Assembly: GCA_047634015.1 (NCBI GenBank)
Contig: JBLIDB010000001.1
Span: 38,697-102,696, forward strand
Direction: 5' to 3'
DNA from: JAJRXG01 sp047634015
GTDB lineage: Bacteria; Bacteroidota; Bacteroidia; Chitinophagales; Saprospiraceae
Length of the DNA stretch: 64,000 nucleotides
In this document: positions 18,153-27,234 of the stretch, piece after piece
Layout: each line of letters opens with the position of its first letter
Numbering within the stretch: position 1 is the first letter of the stretch
Notes under the pieces: generated by a model
What the model was told of the DNA's origin: nothing
The model's database searches: none
What the model saw: only the letters and a program-made list of their open reading frames with translations
Translations under genes and position numbers: made by a program

Positions 18153-19421
18153 ATGCAACGATTCAAAATTGTTATTCTCGCCCTTTGCAGTTTTACCATG
18201 GTGTTTTCTTTAGTTGCCCAAGAGGAGTTGCTTTATGAAGATCATATATACTTAGAACATATCAAGTCTGTCCAGCTGAGCCACCAAGGATTGAGTACAT
18301 CTTTACCGCTTGTGGATCTTGGTTCTTCAGCGAAGTTGAAACTTTCATTTGATGATATTTTAGGGGGTGATAGAGAATATACATATCGCTTGATCCATTG
18401 TGATAAAGATTGGCAACCATCGGAATTGGATGAATCTCAATATTTAGATGGGTTCAATGATGAAGAGATTAGAGATTATGAATATTCGATCGGTACTCGC
18501 ATAGATTTCACTAACTATACGCTGGAACTTCCCAATAATGACGTCAATTGGCGTATTTCAGGCAATTTTCTATTGGTAGTTCGAGATAATGATTCTGATG
18601 AATTGGCCTTTTCGCGCAGATTTATGGTGGCTGAAAAACAAGTTGTTGTAAATGTAGATATAAAAAGAGCCCTCTTAGCCAGCAAATCATTGACACACCA
18701 AGAATTGATAATTGCTATTAATAATAGGAACTTTCCCGTCTCTAATCCTCAGCGGGAAATTTTCGTTACCGCGATTCAAAATGGTAGGTGGGATATCGCC
18801 CAAGAAAATATAATCCCACAGTTTGTAATCGGAGACCAAATAGAATTCAATAGGGCAAAGAGAATAAGTTTTCCGGCATTCAATGAGTTTAGAGGAGTGG
18901 ATATACGCTCCTTGCGGTCACGCGGATTTGGTGTTCGCAACATTGAAGTGAAAGAAGATGGTATTCGAATGATAGTTGAAAAGGATCGAAAGAGACAGGG
19001 TATTACGTATTCAAATGTAAGTGACTTAAACGGAAATTATATAATTCAATCTTTAGAGTACAATCAAGATCATATCAGGAGTGACTATATAGAGACCTCT
19101 TTCGCTATAGAGAACCGGGATATCATTCTTGATGGGGATGTATATCTGATTGGGAAGTTTACAGACTGGAAACCATTGGAGGAATTCCGGCTCAAATATG
19201 ACTATGACTTGCAACTTTACTATGGCGGGGGATTATTGAAACAAGGCTATTACGATTATCAGTATGTAGTATTATATGATGATGAGACATATGATCCAAG
19301 CTATTTCGAAGGGAGTAATTTTGCTACGGATAATGATTATGTTGTATTAGTATACTATAGATCGCTTACCGGTCGATATGATAGATTGATCGGAGTTACT
19401 AGTTTAATCTCGGAATTTTAG
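18153..19421 (+). CDS. Type IX secretion system plug protein (DUF5103)
   Basis: 422 residues from the ATG chosen because a signal peptide (MQRFKIVILALCSFTMVFS, cleaved near VAQ) starts there; a TTG at 18126 extends the frame by nine residues. The DUF5103/T9SS-plug pattern is clear: YTYRLIHCDKDWQPSELDES, the EYLDGF-like QYLDGFNDEEIRDYEYS, and SGNFLLVVRDND. In Flavobacterium the plug closes the periplasmic side of the SprA translocon when PorV-bound substrate is absent. The gene stands alone, with no por/gld/spr genes nearby, as is common in this phylum. It implies that the organism has a T9SS. Confidence 0.85.
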   Translation: MQRFKIVILALCSFTMVFSLVAQEELLYEDHIYLEHIKSVQLSHQGLSTSLPLVDLGSSAKLKLSFDDILGGDREYTYRLIHCDKDWQPSELDESQYLDGFNDEEIRDYEYSIGTRIDFTNYTLELPNNDVNWRISGNFLLVVRDNDSDELAFSRRFMVAEKQVVVNVDIKRALLASKSLTHQELIIAINNRNFPVSNPQREIFVTAIQNGRWDIAQENIIPQFVIGDQIEFNRAKRISFPAFNEFRGVDIRSLRSRGFGVRNIEVKEDGIRMIVEKDRKRQGITYSNVSDLNGNYIIQSLEYNQDHIRSDYIETSFAIENRDIILDGDVYLIGKFTDWKPLEEFRLKYDYDLQLYYGGGLLKQGYYDYQYVVLYDDETYDPSYFEGSNFATDNDYVVLVYYRSLTGRYDRLIGVTSLISEF

Positions 19422-19516
19422 ACACTTTTCGGCACTTTCATCTATTCTCATCATAATTTGATATAAATATAGGTCTCACCTATCGATGGACTTTTACCTT
19501 AGCCTCCACAACGGAG

Positions 19517-19541
19517 ATTTGATTTCTCTGATCAATCAAAT
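19517..19541. repeat. Inverted repeat just upstream of the second TolC-like gene
   Basis: ATTTGATT (19517-19524) and AATCAAAT (19534-19541) form perfect 8-bp arms around nine bases. The element ends nine bases before the ATG at 19551. It could be an operator, or a hairpin that would cover the ribosome-binding region. Confidence 0.45.
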
Positions 19542-19550
19542 TCAGGATTT

Positions 19551-20975
19551 ATGAGATGTATTTTACTTATTTTAATTATTGGGTTTTTAAATGTTCCAAC
19601 TTTCGCTCAAGAAGTATGGGATTTGGAAAAGTGCCTTAGTTATGCGATTGAGCATAGTATCGATATACAGCAATCCGACTATCAAATTGATGATGCTGCT
19701 ATTCAGACGAAGATCAGTGAAAGTCAGAGGTATCCAAGTTTAAATGCTGGAATAAGCACAAACTGGAACTCAGGCCGTACTGTAGATCCCACTACTAATG
19801 ATTTTAACAATGCAACGTTTTTTTCGAATGGATATCAGGTCAATTCTGGAGTGTTACTCTATGGTGGCGGAAGATTGAAAAAGTCAATCGAACAAAGTAG
19901 GGTTAATGAATCAGCCGCTGATGCCGACAAGTCTTCGATAATCAATACAATCACTCTGAACGTTGTAGGAGCATATTTTGAAGTCTTATTTGCAAAGGAT
20001 AATCTATCCAATGCTCAGGTTCAACTTAAAACTATCAGGGATCAAATCGATCAAATGCAAAAAATGGTTGAGGCTGGAAGTAGAGCGCAATTCGAAATAT
20101 ATGATTTAGAGGCGCAACAAGCTACCGCAGATCAGCAAATCACGCTCGCCGAAAATCGAATAGATTTGGGATTTTTAAACCTGAAAGGGTTGATGAATTT
20201 TGACCCTTCATCTGAGTTGGATTTAGCAATTCCTCCTGTTGAGCAAAAAGTATACTCAGATCCCGAATTATCCTCATTTGAGGAGATATTAGAGAGAGTG
20301 GTATCCTCGAGACCGGAGTTAAGAGCCTATGATCTGCGTTTGGCAAGCGCTGAAAAGGGTGTAGAAATTGCGGAATCGCAGCTTTTACCAACTTTAAGTT
20401 TTGGAGTAAATTTTGGAACAAATTATTCTGCTCAGGCAAAAAAAGTAGATGGAGGAAATAGTGAAGATATATTCCAACAAGTCACTATCGATAATGTGCC
20501 TGCACTCTTGGGGACTTCACAGTTTGTTCCTAGCTCATTTAGTACGATCCCTTACATTGCACAAATAGCGGACAACAAGTCTTTAGGCTTTGGATTTAGT
20601 GCTAATATTCCGATTTATAACAACTACAATACGAAGGGGAATATAGAACGTTCTAAAATCAACGTATTAAATCAAAAAGCCGAAAGAGACAAATACAGTA
20701 TCAACCTACGGAATACTTTAGGGCAGTTGATTACTGATGTTAAGGCAGCAAAGCGTAATTTGGACGCAGCAATTAAAGTTTTGTCGGCACGTGAAATAGC
20801 ATTTGAGAATGCAGAGAAAAGGTATAATCTGGGAGCAATAAATTCTTTCGATTATACCAGTATTCAAGATCAGATGAATCAAGGGCGAACAGATCAAATC
20901 ATTGCAAAATATGATTACATGCTGAAAGCAAAAGTTTTAGATTTTTATCAAGGATATCCAGTAAGTCTTAAGTAA
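19551..20975 (+). CDS. TolC-family outer-membrane channel
   Basis: A 474-residue outer-membrane factor with a signal peptide (MRCILLILIIGFLNVPTFAQ) and the repeated OEP pattern: WDLEKCLSYAIEHSIDIQ in the first half and FGFSANIPIYNNYNTKGNIE in the second, separated by long heptad-rich helices. It differs clearly from the channel at 14.0-15.4 kb. Twenty-four bases downstream is a MacA-like adaptor, so the pair serves an efflux or secretion complex. Confidence 0.93.
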   Translation: MRCILLILIIGFLNVPTFAQEVWDLEKCLSYAIEHSIDIQQSDYQIDDAAIQTKISESQRYPSLNAGISTNWNSGRTVDPTTNDFNNATFFSNGYQVNSGVLLYGGGRLKKSIEQSRVNESAADADKSSIINTITLNVVGAYFEVLFAKDNLSNAQVQLKTIRDQIDQMQKMVEAGSRAQFEIYDLEAQQATADQQITLAENRIDLGFLNLKGLMNFDPSSELDLAIPPVEQKVYSDPELSSFEEILERVVSSRPELRAYDLRLASAEKGVEIAESQLLPTLSFGVNFGTNYSAQAKKVDGGNSEDIFQQVTIDNVPALLGTSQFVPSSFSTIPYIAQIADNKSLGFGFSANIPIYNNYNTKGNIERSKINVLNQKAERDKYSINLRNTLGQLITDVKAAKRNLDAAIKVLSAREIAFENAEKRYNLGAINSFDYTSIQDQMNQGRTDQIIAKYDYMLKAKVLDFYQGYPVSLK

Positions 20976-20999
20976 AAAGGCGTATTAATAAAATAACTC

Positions 21000-22358
21000 A
21001 TGGCTCGAAAAAAGAAAAAAAGTAGACGTTGGCTCATAATTGTTCTTGTTCTGGTATTAGCAGCACTTTTAGGCGCTTATTGGTTCAAGAAAAATGCGGA
21101 ACCCAAAGGTGAAGAAATAGAAGTGGCTGAAGTAGAGAAGCGAACTATCAAGGAGACGGTCTCTGCGAGTGGTAGAATCTATCCCGAAGTAGAAGTGGTT
21201 ATCAGTTCAGATGTCTCGGGAGAAATTGTAAACCTCTATGTAGAGGAAGGAGATTCTGTTGTTACTGGACAATTATTGCTAAAGATAGATCCAGAAGCAT
21301 ACCTTTCTACAGTGCAAAGAGGAGCGGCGAATCTGAATAATGCAAAGGCACAATTATCATCTTCCAGAGCGCAAATAGAAACGAACAGGGCTCAGAAAAT
21401 GGAATTGGAAACGCAATTGAAACAAGCCAAACGCGTCCATGATAGAAACCGTGAATTGTTTAAGCAAGGAGTTGTTTCGCAAGCTCAATTTGATGAGACA
21501 CTAGCTCAAGTAGAAGCAACGCAAGCAAGTATTAATTCTTCAGATGCCGGGATTAGAGCCTCTTCTGAAAATGCTAAGGCGGCAGAATTTATGGTGGCAA
21601 GTAATGAAGCCTCTCTTCAGGAATTACGAACCAATCTGAGTCGCACATCTATAAAAGCACCAAACAGTGGTGTTATCTCAAGTCTATCAGTAGAAAAAGG
21701 AGAGCGAGTTGTAGGAACAGCCCAAATGGCCGGAACTGAAATTATGCGTATTTCTAATCTTAATACGATGGAAGCTCAAGTGGAAGTAAGTGAAAATGAT
21801 ATTTTAAAGGTTTCATTTGGAGATAAAGTAGAGATAGAAGTAGATGCATATATAGATAAGAAATTTGCAGGTACTGTTACTGAAATTGCAAATAGTGCTA
21901 CTAATGTGGCAGGAACAACTAGTGCCACTGCTTCGTTGAACACTGACCAAGTGACTAATTTTATAGTTAAGATTAGATTGGATCCTGCGTCATATGCCTC
22001 TGAAGTGGCAAGTGGGATTCAGTATCCATTCAGACCAGGAATGTCAGCATCTGTAGATATTATTACAGATGTAAGAGAGGATGTTCTCACAGTTCCTATT
22101 CAAGCGGTTACTGTTCGATTAGAAGATGAAGATGCTGATGAAGAGAAATATGATGAAGTAGTATTTACGAACGAAGCAGATACGGTTAGAAAAATAAAAA
22201 TAACTACAGGTATTCAGGATGATGAATACATAGAGATAACGAATGGTGTGGAAGATGGCCTATCAGTAGTTAGTGGCCCTTATAGTTCGTTGTCGAAAGT
22301 GCTTAAAGATGGCACCAGTATTAGAATAAAAGAAGAGGATAAGAAAAAAGACGAGTAA
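21000..22358 (+). CDS. MacA/HlyD-type periplasmic adaptor
   Basis: A 452-residue adaptor anchored by one N-terminal helix (WLIIVLVLVLAALLGAYWF, residues 15-33) behind a Lys/Arg-rich start. It contains the first lipoyl half (VSGEIVNLYVEEGDSVVTGQ), a long coiled coil with the LFKQGVVSQAQFDE turn, the second lipoyl half (SIKAPNSGVISSLSVEKGERV) and beta-barrel domains, then an acidic C-terminus. The single-helix anchor and layout are MacA-like, for which the usual partner is a MacB ABC transporter. No such gene follows; the pump must be encoded elsewhere or shared. Confidence 0.92.
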   Translation: MARKKKKSRRWLIIVLVLVLAALLGAYWFKKNAEPKGEEIEVAEVEKRTIKETVSASGRIYPEVEVVISSDVSGEIVNLYVEEGDSVVTGQLLLKIDPEAYLSTVQRGAANLNNAKAQLSSSRAQIETNRAQKMELETQLKQAKRVHDRNRELFKQGVVSQAQFDETLAQVEATQASINSSDAGIRASSENAKAAEFMVASNEASLQELRTNLSRTSIKAPNSGVISSLSVEKGERVVGTAQMAGTEIMRISNLNTMEAQVEVSENDILKVSFGDKVEIEVDAYIDKKFAGTVTEIANSATNVAGTTSATASLNTDQVTNFIVKIRLDPASYASEVASGIQYPFRPGMSASVDIITDVREDVLTVPIQAVTVRLEDEDADEEKYDEVVFTNEADTVRKIKITTGIQDDEYIEITNGVEDGLSVVSGPYSSLSKVLKDGTSIRIKEEDKKKDE

Positions 22359-22433
22359 TCATTTTTTTAAGACTTGTATTTAATTGACTGCATAGGCAAA
22401 TATATCTTCTTGTAGAATAGAAAGTAAAATCGC

Positions 22434-23045
22434 GTGAATATCCAATGTGAAAGGGGGATTATACTTTTTGTCAGAAAACCAGAACTTGGAAAAGTGAAGA
22501 CTCGTTTAGCCGCTGAGGTAGGTAACGAGGAGGCTCTTGAGATTTATAATATATTGCTAGCTCATACTAAGGAGGTTGTCTCTAAGGTAGATGCGCGTGT
22601 CTATGTATTTTATGCTGAAGAGGTAGTTCAGGATGACTTATGGACTTCAGTTGCATATTCTAAGGAGCTTCAAGTAGAAAGAGATTTAGGTGGTAGGATG
22701 CTTGTAGCGTTTCAAAGTGTATTACATAATTGCCGAAACGTTCTAATCATAGGAAGTGATTGTGCTCAATTAAGACCCAGACATTTAGAAGAGGCTTGGT
22801 GTAAATTAGAATCTTCAGATGTTGTAGTAGGACCCAGTCTTGATGGTGGATACTATTTGTTGGGGATGAAAAGGGCACATGATAATTTGTTTCTGGATAT
22901 ACCTTGGAGCACTGATGCCGTCGCAAATGTAACCCGAGAGCGGGTTACAAAATTGGAGTTATTATTAGAGGAAATAGAAGTTCTTTCTGATATAGATTAT
23001 AAAGAAGATTGGGACAGGTATGGAGCTTCATTTATATTAAAGTGA
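22434..23045 (+). CDS. DUF2064/TIGR04282-type glycosyltransferase
   Basis: A 203-residue GT-A-like protein starting with GTG; no in-frame ATG is available before the conserved FVRKPELGKVKTRLA opening. Further motifs are GSDCAQLRPRHLEEA (DxD-like position), VVGPSLDGGYYLLGM and PWSTDA. The family, sometimes called arsenosugar biosynthesis glycosyltransferase (ArsS-linked), is widespread in bacteria that lack arsenosugars, so the substrate is open. It is 75 bases downstream of the adaptor gene and may share its transcript. Confidence 0.85.
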   Translation: MNIQCERGIILFVRKPELGKVKTRLAAEVGNEEALEIYNILLAHTKEVVSKVDARVYVFYAEEVVQDDLWTSVAYSKELQVERDLGGRMLVAFQSVLHNCRNVLIIGSDCAQLRPRHLEEAWCKLESSDVVVGPSLDGGYYLLGMKRAHDNLFLDIPWSTDAVANVTRERVTKLELLLEEIEVLSDIDYKEDWDRYGASFILK

Positions 23046-23183
23046 CTAAAGAACGAACCAAGATGGCTACGAAAAACTGATTGACAGCCAGGTACTTCGA
23101 CGTTTTCTCTTTCGTTGGGGCAGTTTTCTCGACAATCAGCCGAATTCTTAAATCACATCATTAGAGCCATTATAAGAATAGAC

Positions 23184-24074
23184 TTAAGAATGTGAGTCAA
23201 TCAATTGTTGAATTTCTTCTTCTGATATTTCTGGTGTGCCTCCACGTTTAGAGGCAGTAATACTGCCTACAGCGCAAGCATAACGCAATGCTTCTTCGAT
23301 AATATCTCCTTTCAGTTTTCGAGTTATATATGCAGCTAAAAATCCATCCCCTGCACCAACAGTGTCCTTAATATCCGTAGGAAATACGGATTGAATAAAA
23401 AAGGAATCCCCATCATAACAGATTGCCCCTTCAGCTCCAAGAGTAGCAATTACTTCGTTATAATTGTAATGTTTTTGAATTGCTATTATTTGATCTTTCT
23501 GTGATAGCTCTGAGTATCCAAGCCATGTAGCGAGCATGAGAAGTTCCGATTCATTCATACGTAATGTATCAGCAGACTCAACCATTTGCATGATTGTTGA
23601 TTGCCCATAATTTCCAGCCCGTAGATTGATATCGCAAATCTTATTCTTTGCATGTGGAAGTAGGCTAAAAAGGGTAGACCGCGATCTTTCATCTCTTAGA
23701 GCAAGACTACTATAGGCCAAAGCTTTACTTGATTTGACCAAATCGATTATTCTCTGATCTACCTGAATATCATCCCAAGCCACGGGTCTTACAATATTAT
23801 ACTTTGGTTCTCCTTTTGAGCTAAGTTCTATTTCCACTTTACTTGTCTCTAAGGACTTGTGTCGCTGGATGAAATGAGTATGATTGACCTTATTCGCAAC
23901 AGTTTTTAAAAGTTCATCACCAAGAATATCATTACCGATAGATGTAACAATAAATGCATCAAGCCCAAGACTATCCGCTCTGTTTACTATATTAAATGGA
24001 GCACCCCCTACGACTTTTCCATTGGGAAGCATATCCCAAAGTAATTCTCCGAAACAAACTAAATCTACTTTCAT
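23184..24074 (-). CDS. PfkB-family carbohydrate kinase, fructokinase-like
   Basis: A 296-residue ribokinase-fold sugar kinase. The opening CFGELLWDMLPNGKVVGGAPFN resembles fructokinases. The C-terminal catalytic signature DTVGAGDGFLAAYI, with the general-base aspartate, is near residues 235-248. It probably phosphorylates fructose or a similar ketose in the cytosol; the substrate cannot be fixed without structure. The ATG overlaps the stop of the thioredoxin-like gene upstream (ATGA), so the two are coupled, although no functional link is obvious. Confidence 0.9.
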   Translation of the reverse strand: MKVDLVCFGELLWDMLPNGKVVGGAPFNIVNRADSLGLDAFIVTSIGNDILGDELLKTVANKVNHTHFIQRHKSLETSKVEIELSSKGEPKYNIVRPVAWDDIQVDQRIIDLVKSSKALAYSSLALRDERSRSTLFSLLPHAKNKICDINLRAGNYGQSTIMQMVESADTLRMNESELLMLATWLGYSELSQKDQIIAIQKHYNYNEVIATLGAEGAICYDGDSFFIQSVFPTDIKDTVGAGDGFLAAYITRKLKGDIIEEALRYACAVGSITASKRGGTPEISEEEIQQLIDSHS

Positions 24075-24586
24075 GATGTAATCGGAGTAAGCGCATGAAG
24101 CTCTTTAAGTAATTGTTGGGCATCCTTATAACCAGAAGATAACTTTATCTTTTTTAGACTACCTCCGTCTAGGTAAACGATTGTAGGATAGTCAAGTCTA
24201 CCATCCAAGAATTTTACAGCTAATTTATTAGTTTTTCTTCTTCCTATTTTTACACTTTCATAGGTTTCTCCTTTGAATTGAATGGCCTCCTTTTGTTCAG
24301 CGTTGAGTTTGACTAAGACATAGTTTTTATTGAGAAACGCTACAACAGCAGGATCAGTAAATGTGTTTTGATCCATCTTCTTACACCAGCCACACCAACC
24401 TGTATATACATCGACAAGAATTTTGCGGCTCCCAATATTCTTCATTTGCTCAAGGTCCTCGATACTAAACCAATTCAATCCTGCTTCCGTGGTCTCGAAA
24501 GGCGCTACGCCAAAGCCATTATCAGACAGATTACAACTGGGAGATAAAATGATCGAAGTGGCAAAAATGGCAACAATTAGGTACTT
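24071..24586 (-). CDS. Exported thioredoxin-like protein, probable lipoprotein
   Basis: 171 residues from the second in-frame ATG, where a signal peptide begins (MKYLIVAIFATSIILSPSC); the frame is open to 24607. The thioredoxin active-site motif is WCGWC within VDVYTGWCGWCKKMDQNTF, a type seen in periplasmic thioredoxin-like proteins near the DUF255 and DsbD-C families. The cis-proline segment is YPTIVYLDGG. The cysteine after the signal may be lipidated, although the lipobox (SPSC) is not ideal. Likely a periplasmic disulfide reductase. A second similar protein is at 41.3-41.9 kb. Confidence 0.85.
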   Translation of the reverse strand, partial: KYLIVAIFATSIILSPSCNLSDNGFGVAPFETTEAGLNWFSIEDLEQMKNIGSRKILVDVYTGWCGWCKKMDQNTFTDPAVVAFLNKNYVLVKLNAEQKEAIQFKGETYESVKIGRRKTNKLAVKFLDGRLDYPTIVYLDGGSLKKIKLSSGYKDAQQLLKELHALTPITS

Positions 24587-24685
24587 CATAATTAGAGTTT
24601 TAATCAATGGGCCACTATGGTTTACATTGTGATCTAACTAAAAGGCGAAAATACGAAGAGAATATTTTGAAAGACTCAAGAGAAA

Positions 24686-26089
24686 TTAAGCATGAATACC
24701 AGAGAGGCTCATTTTTACTTGCTTCTCTAGTTCTTGAAGAGCATCTTTTATAAGGGGATCTGTATCTATGAGATCTTCGACAGTCTTACATGAGTAGATA
24801 ACTGTGCTATGATCTCTACCTCCAAAGTTATCACCTATCGCTTTCAATGAACTATTAGTATGGTGTTTGGCAAGATACATAGAGAGTTGACGAGCCATTA
24901 CAACTTCTCTTTTCCTTGTTTTTCCTTGAATTTTGTCTACAGGTATTTTCAAGTACTCGGAAACAAGTTGTTTGATATTGTCAATGGTAATTTCCTTACT
25001 TACACCGCTAACGAACCCTTGAACAACATGCTTAGCAAGGTTTATATCTATTTCCTTGTCGTTAAGCGAAGATTGGGCGATAAGCGATACAAGCACACCT
25101 TCAAGCTCTCTAACATTATCCTTTACATTGTAAGAGATGAATTCCATCACGTTATTCCCAATAGTAGCAACCCCTTCTGAATCTATCTTAGAAGATAAAA
25201 TCGCCATTCGGGTTTCGAAATCAGGAGCTTGAAGATCAGCAGATAGACCCCACTTGAATCTGGAGATCAATCTATCTTGAATGCCTTCCAGAGATTTAGG
25301 AGGACAATCAGAAGTAATAATAATCTGCTTGCCAATCTGATGTAGATGATTGAAAATATTAAAAAATATCTCCTGTGTCTTCATTTTATTAGACAGAAAC
25401 TGGATGTCATCTACTATTAGGATATCTATAGTCTGATAGAAATTCACTAATTCATTTACAGAATTCTTCTTTATAGATTCTATAATTTGATTTGTAAATC
25501 GCTCAGTACTAATATATAGTGTGTTCTTTTTTGGAAACCTTTGTTTGACTTCATTGCCGATAGCATGAGCCAAATGTGTCTTTCCTAATCCAACATCTCC
25601 GTATACAACTAAAGGATTAAAGGCAGTTCCTCCAGGATTCTTAGCAATAGCCATTCCAGCACTTCTTGCCAATTTATTACAATCGCCTTCTATAAAGTTA
25701 TCGAAGGTGTATTTTGGATTGAGTTGAGGGTCTACTCTAAGTTTCTTAATGCCAGGAATTACGAAAGGATTTCGGATGTTTTGTGATGAATAGAATTGTC
25801 TTTCATTAGAAGAATTAGCTTGTCGACCAGCATTTTGATGGTCATCAAGAAGAACTTGATATTCTAATTTGCCTTCTTCGCCAAGTTCTTGACGAATGGT
25901 CTTTTTTAACAATCCGACATAATTCTCTTCGAGCCATTCATAATAGAATGTATTGGGAACCTGAATGGTGAGGGAACTATTATCTAACTTAATAGGCTTA
26001 ATTGGTTCGAACCACGTTTTAAATGTTTGCGCATTTATACTTTTTCTAATTGCCTGAAGACAATTGTCCCATACGCTAATGTGGTCCAT
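24686..26089 (-). CDS. dnaA: Chromosomal replication initiator DnaA
   Basis: 467 residues from the ATG; a TTG two codons upstream is the only alternative. Domain I (VWDNCLQAIRKSINAQTFKTWF), a short variable linker, the AAA+ domain III with Walker A GDVGLGKTH, Walker B ILIVDDIQFL and the SRFKWGL box, and domain IV with the DnaA-box-binding signature GGRDHSTVIYSC near residues 425-436 are all present. It initiates replication by melting oriC. The gene is flanked by unrelated genes, not by dnaN, and I do not see a convincing DnaA-box cluster in the 230 bases upstream. Confidence 0.97.
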   Translation of the reverse strand: MDHISVWDNCLQAIRKSINAQTFKTWFEPIKPIKLDNSSLTIQVPNTFYYEWLEENYVGLLKKTIRQELGEEGKLEYQVLLDDHQNAGRQANSSNERQFYSSQNIRNPFVIPGIKKLRVDPQLNPKYTFDNFIEGDCNKLARSAGMAIAKNPGGTAFNPLVVYGDVGLGKTHLAHAIGNEVKQRFPKKNTLYISTERFTNQIIESIKKNSVNELVNFYQTIDILIVDDIQFLSNKMKTQEIFFNIFNHLHQIGKQIIITSDCPPKSLEGIQDRLISRFKWGLSADLQAPDFETRMAILSSKIDSEGVATIGNNVMEFISYNVKDNVRELEGVLVSLIAQSSLNDKEIDINLAKHVVQGFVSGVSKEITIDNIKQLVSEYLKIPVDKIQGKTRKREVVMARQLSMYLAKHHTNSSLKAIGDNFGGRDHSTVIYSCKTVEDLIDTDPLIKDALQELEKQVKMSLSGIHA

Positions 26090-26319
26090 AGACAATGCAG
26101 TTGTTCACGAAGTTATTAAAAATAATAAGCTTTTGGGATGGCGAGAATTAACTCTCAGCTTTATGCAAAGATGAAGATAAAATATGTTTAATCGAGCATG
26201 AATGACAAGAAGTTTGACATATATTTTATCGTTATATAAATATTCTATGAAATTGATTATCAGTGGGTTATGGATGATAATTCGTGAAATATATAAGTCT
26301 TTGATTTTTAGGGTTGTTC

Positions 26320-27234
26320 TTAAATAACTTGAATATTAGTGGAATTTTGCACTCTTCTTTTTCGACCTTTCTCAAAATAAATGTCTATACGTCCCAATAA
26401 CATTCCTCCCCACCCCGCTTGGTTTATTACGACAGGTTCTCCTTCCATATTTTTCTCAATTCTGGGCTCTCGAAGGAAGGTATGTGTATGACCGCCAAGA
26501 ATAAGGTCCGTATGCTTGGTTTGCTGTGCAAGTTTGACATCAGAAATTTTGTCACTGCGATATTCATATCCGAGATGACTTAAGCAGATCACATAGTGAC
26601 AACCCATATCATTGTATAATATATCTTCATGCTTTTTAGCAGCAGCTATAGGATCGTTATAGACTACTTTGCCATACATCTCCGGAGCAACAAGCCCCTC
26701 TAACTCAATTCCCAATCCGTAGATACCAACTTTGATTCCTTCATACTCCCAGATTTTATACGGGAAGGTTTTGTCATGGAGCGCACTATCTTGAACATTG
26801 TAATTACTATTAATGAATGGGAAGTTAGCATGGGGTAATTGTTTTATCAAGCCATCTATACCTGCATCAAAATCATGATTACCTATAGTGCCAGCATCAT
26901 AGCCCATCTCCGACATAACTTTCATTTCAATTTCTCCACCGAATAGATTGAAATATGGTGTTCCCTGAAATATGTCACCACAATCTAAGAGCAATACATC
27001 TCTTCCTTCCTTTCTAATAGAATCAATTAGTGCGGCTCTCTTAGCAACTCCACCTTGTCCTGCATTGCGACTTCCATCCATAGGGAAAGGGTCAAGTCTA
27101 CTATGTACATCATTCGTATGAAGAATTGTTAATCCAAATATGTCATCTAATTCAATAGCACTTAGTGGAAGTGTATTGAGATATGCTAAGGCAGCAGTAT
27201 AGGATGTTCTCTGTATAAATTTTCTTCTATTCAT
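26320..27234 (-). CDS. Tat-exported metallophosphoesterase, 5'-nucleotidase N-terminal half
   Basis: A 304-residue calcineurin-like phosphoesterase equal to the catalytic half of UshA-type 5'-nucleotidases. The signal peptide has a twin-arginine motif, NRRKFIQ, followed by a hydrophobic stretch to about residue 27. Metal motifs are LHTNDVHSRLDPF (D-x-H), CGDIFQGTPYF, GNHDFDAG, SHLGYEYRSD and LGGHTHTFL. The C-terminal nucleotide-specificity domain is missing here and is supplied by the gene immediately upstream, which overlaps by eight bases. The mature enzyme would act on nucleotides in the periplasm. Confidence 0.92.
   Translation of the reverse strand: MNRRKFIQRTSYTAALAYLNTLPLSAIELDDIFGLTILHTNDVHSRLDPFPMDGSRNAGQGGVAKRAALIDSIRKEGRDVLLLDCGDIFQGTPYFNLFGGEIEMKVMSEMGYDAGTIGNHDFDAGIDGLIKQLPHANFPFINSNYNVQDSALHDKTFPYKIWEYEGIKVGIYGLGIELEGLVAPEMYGKVVYNDPIAAAKKHEDILYNDMGCHYVICLSHLGYEYRSDKISDVKLAQQTKHTDLILGGHTHTFLREPRIEKNMEGEPVVINQAGWGGMLLGRIDIYFEKGRKRRVQNSTNIQVI

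Noticed and set aside
23046..23183. Inverted repeats in the convergent gap between the glycosyltransferase and the sugar kinase
   Set aside because: CTGATTG/CAATCAG and AAAACTG/CAGTTTT arms exist but compete with each other, are 40-50 bases apart and have no T-run, so a terminator or regulatory role is not supported.
26090..26319. Possible oriC upstream of dnaA
   Set aside because: Only one weak DnaA-box-like site (TTGTTCACG, two mismatches) is visible and there is no cluster or AT-rich unwinding repeat pattern. GC-skew analysis of the whole chromosome would be needed.
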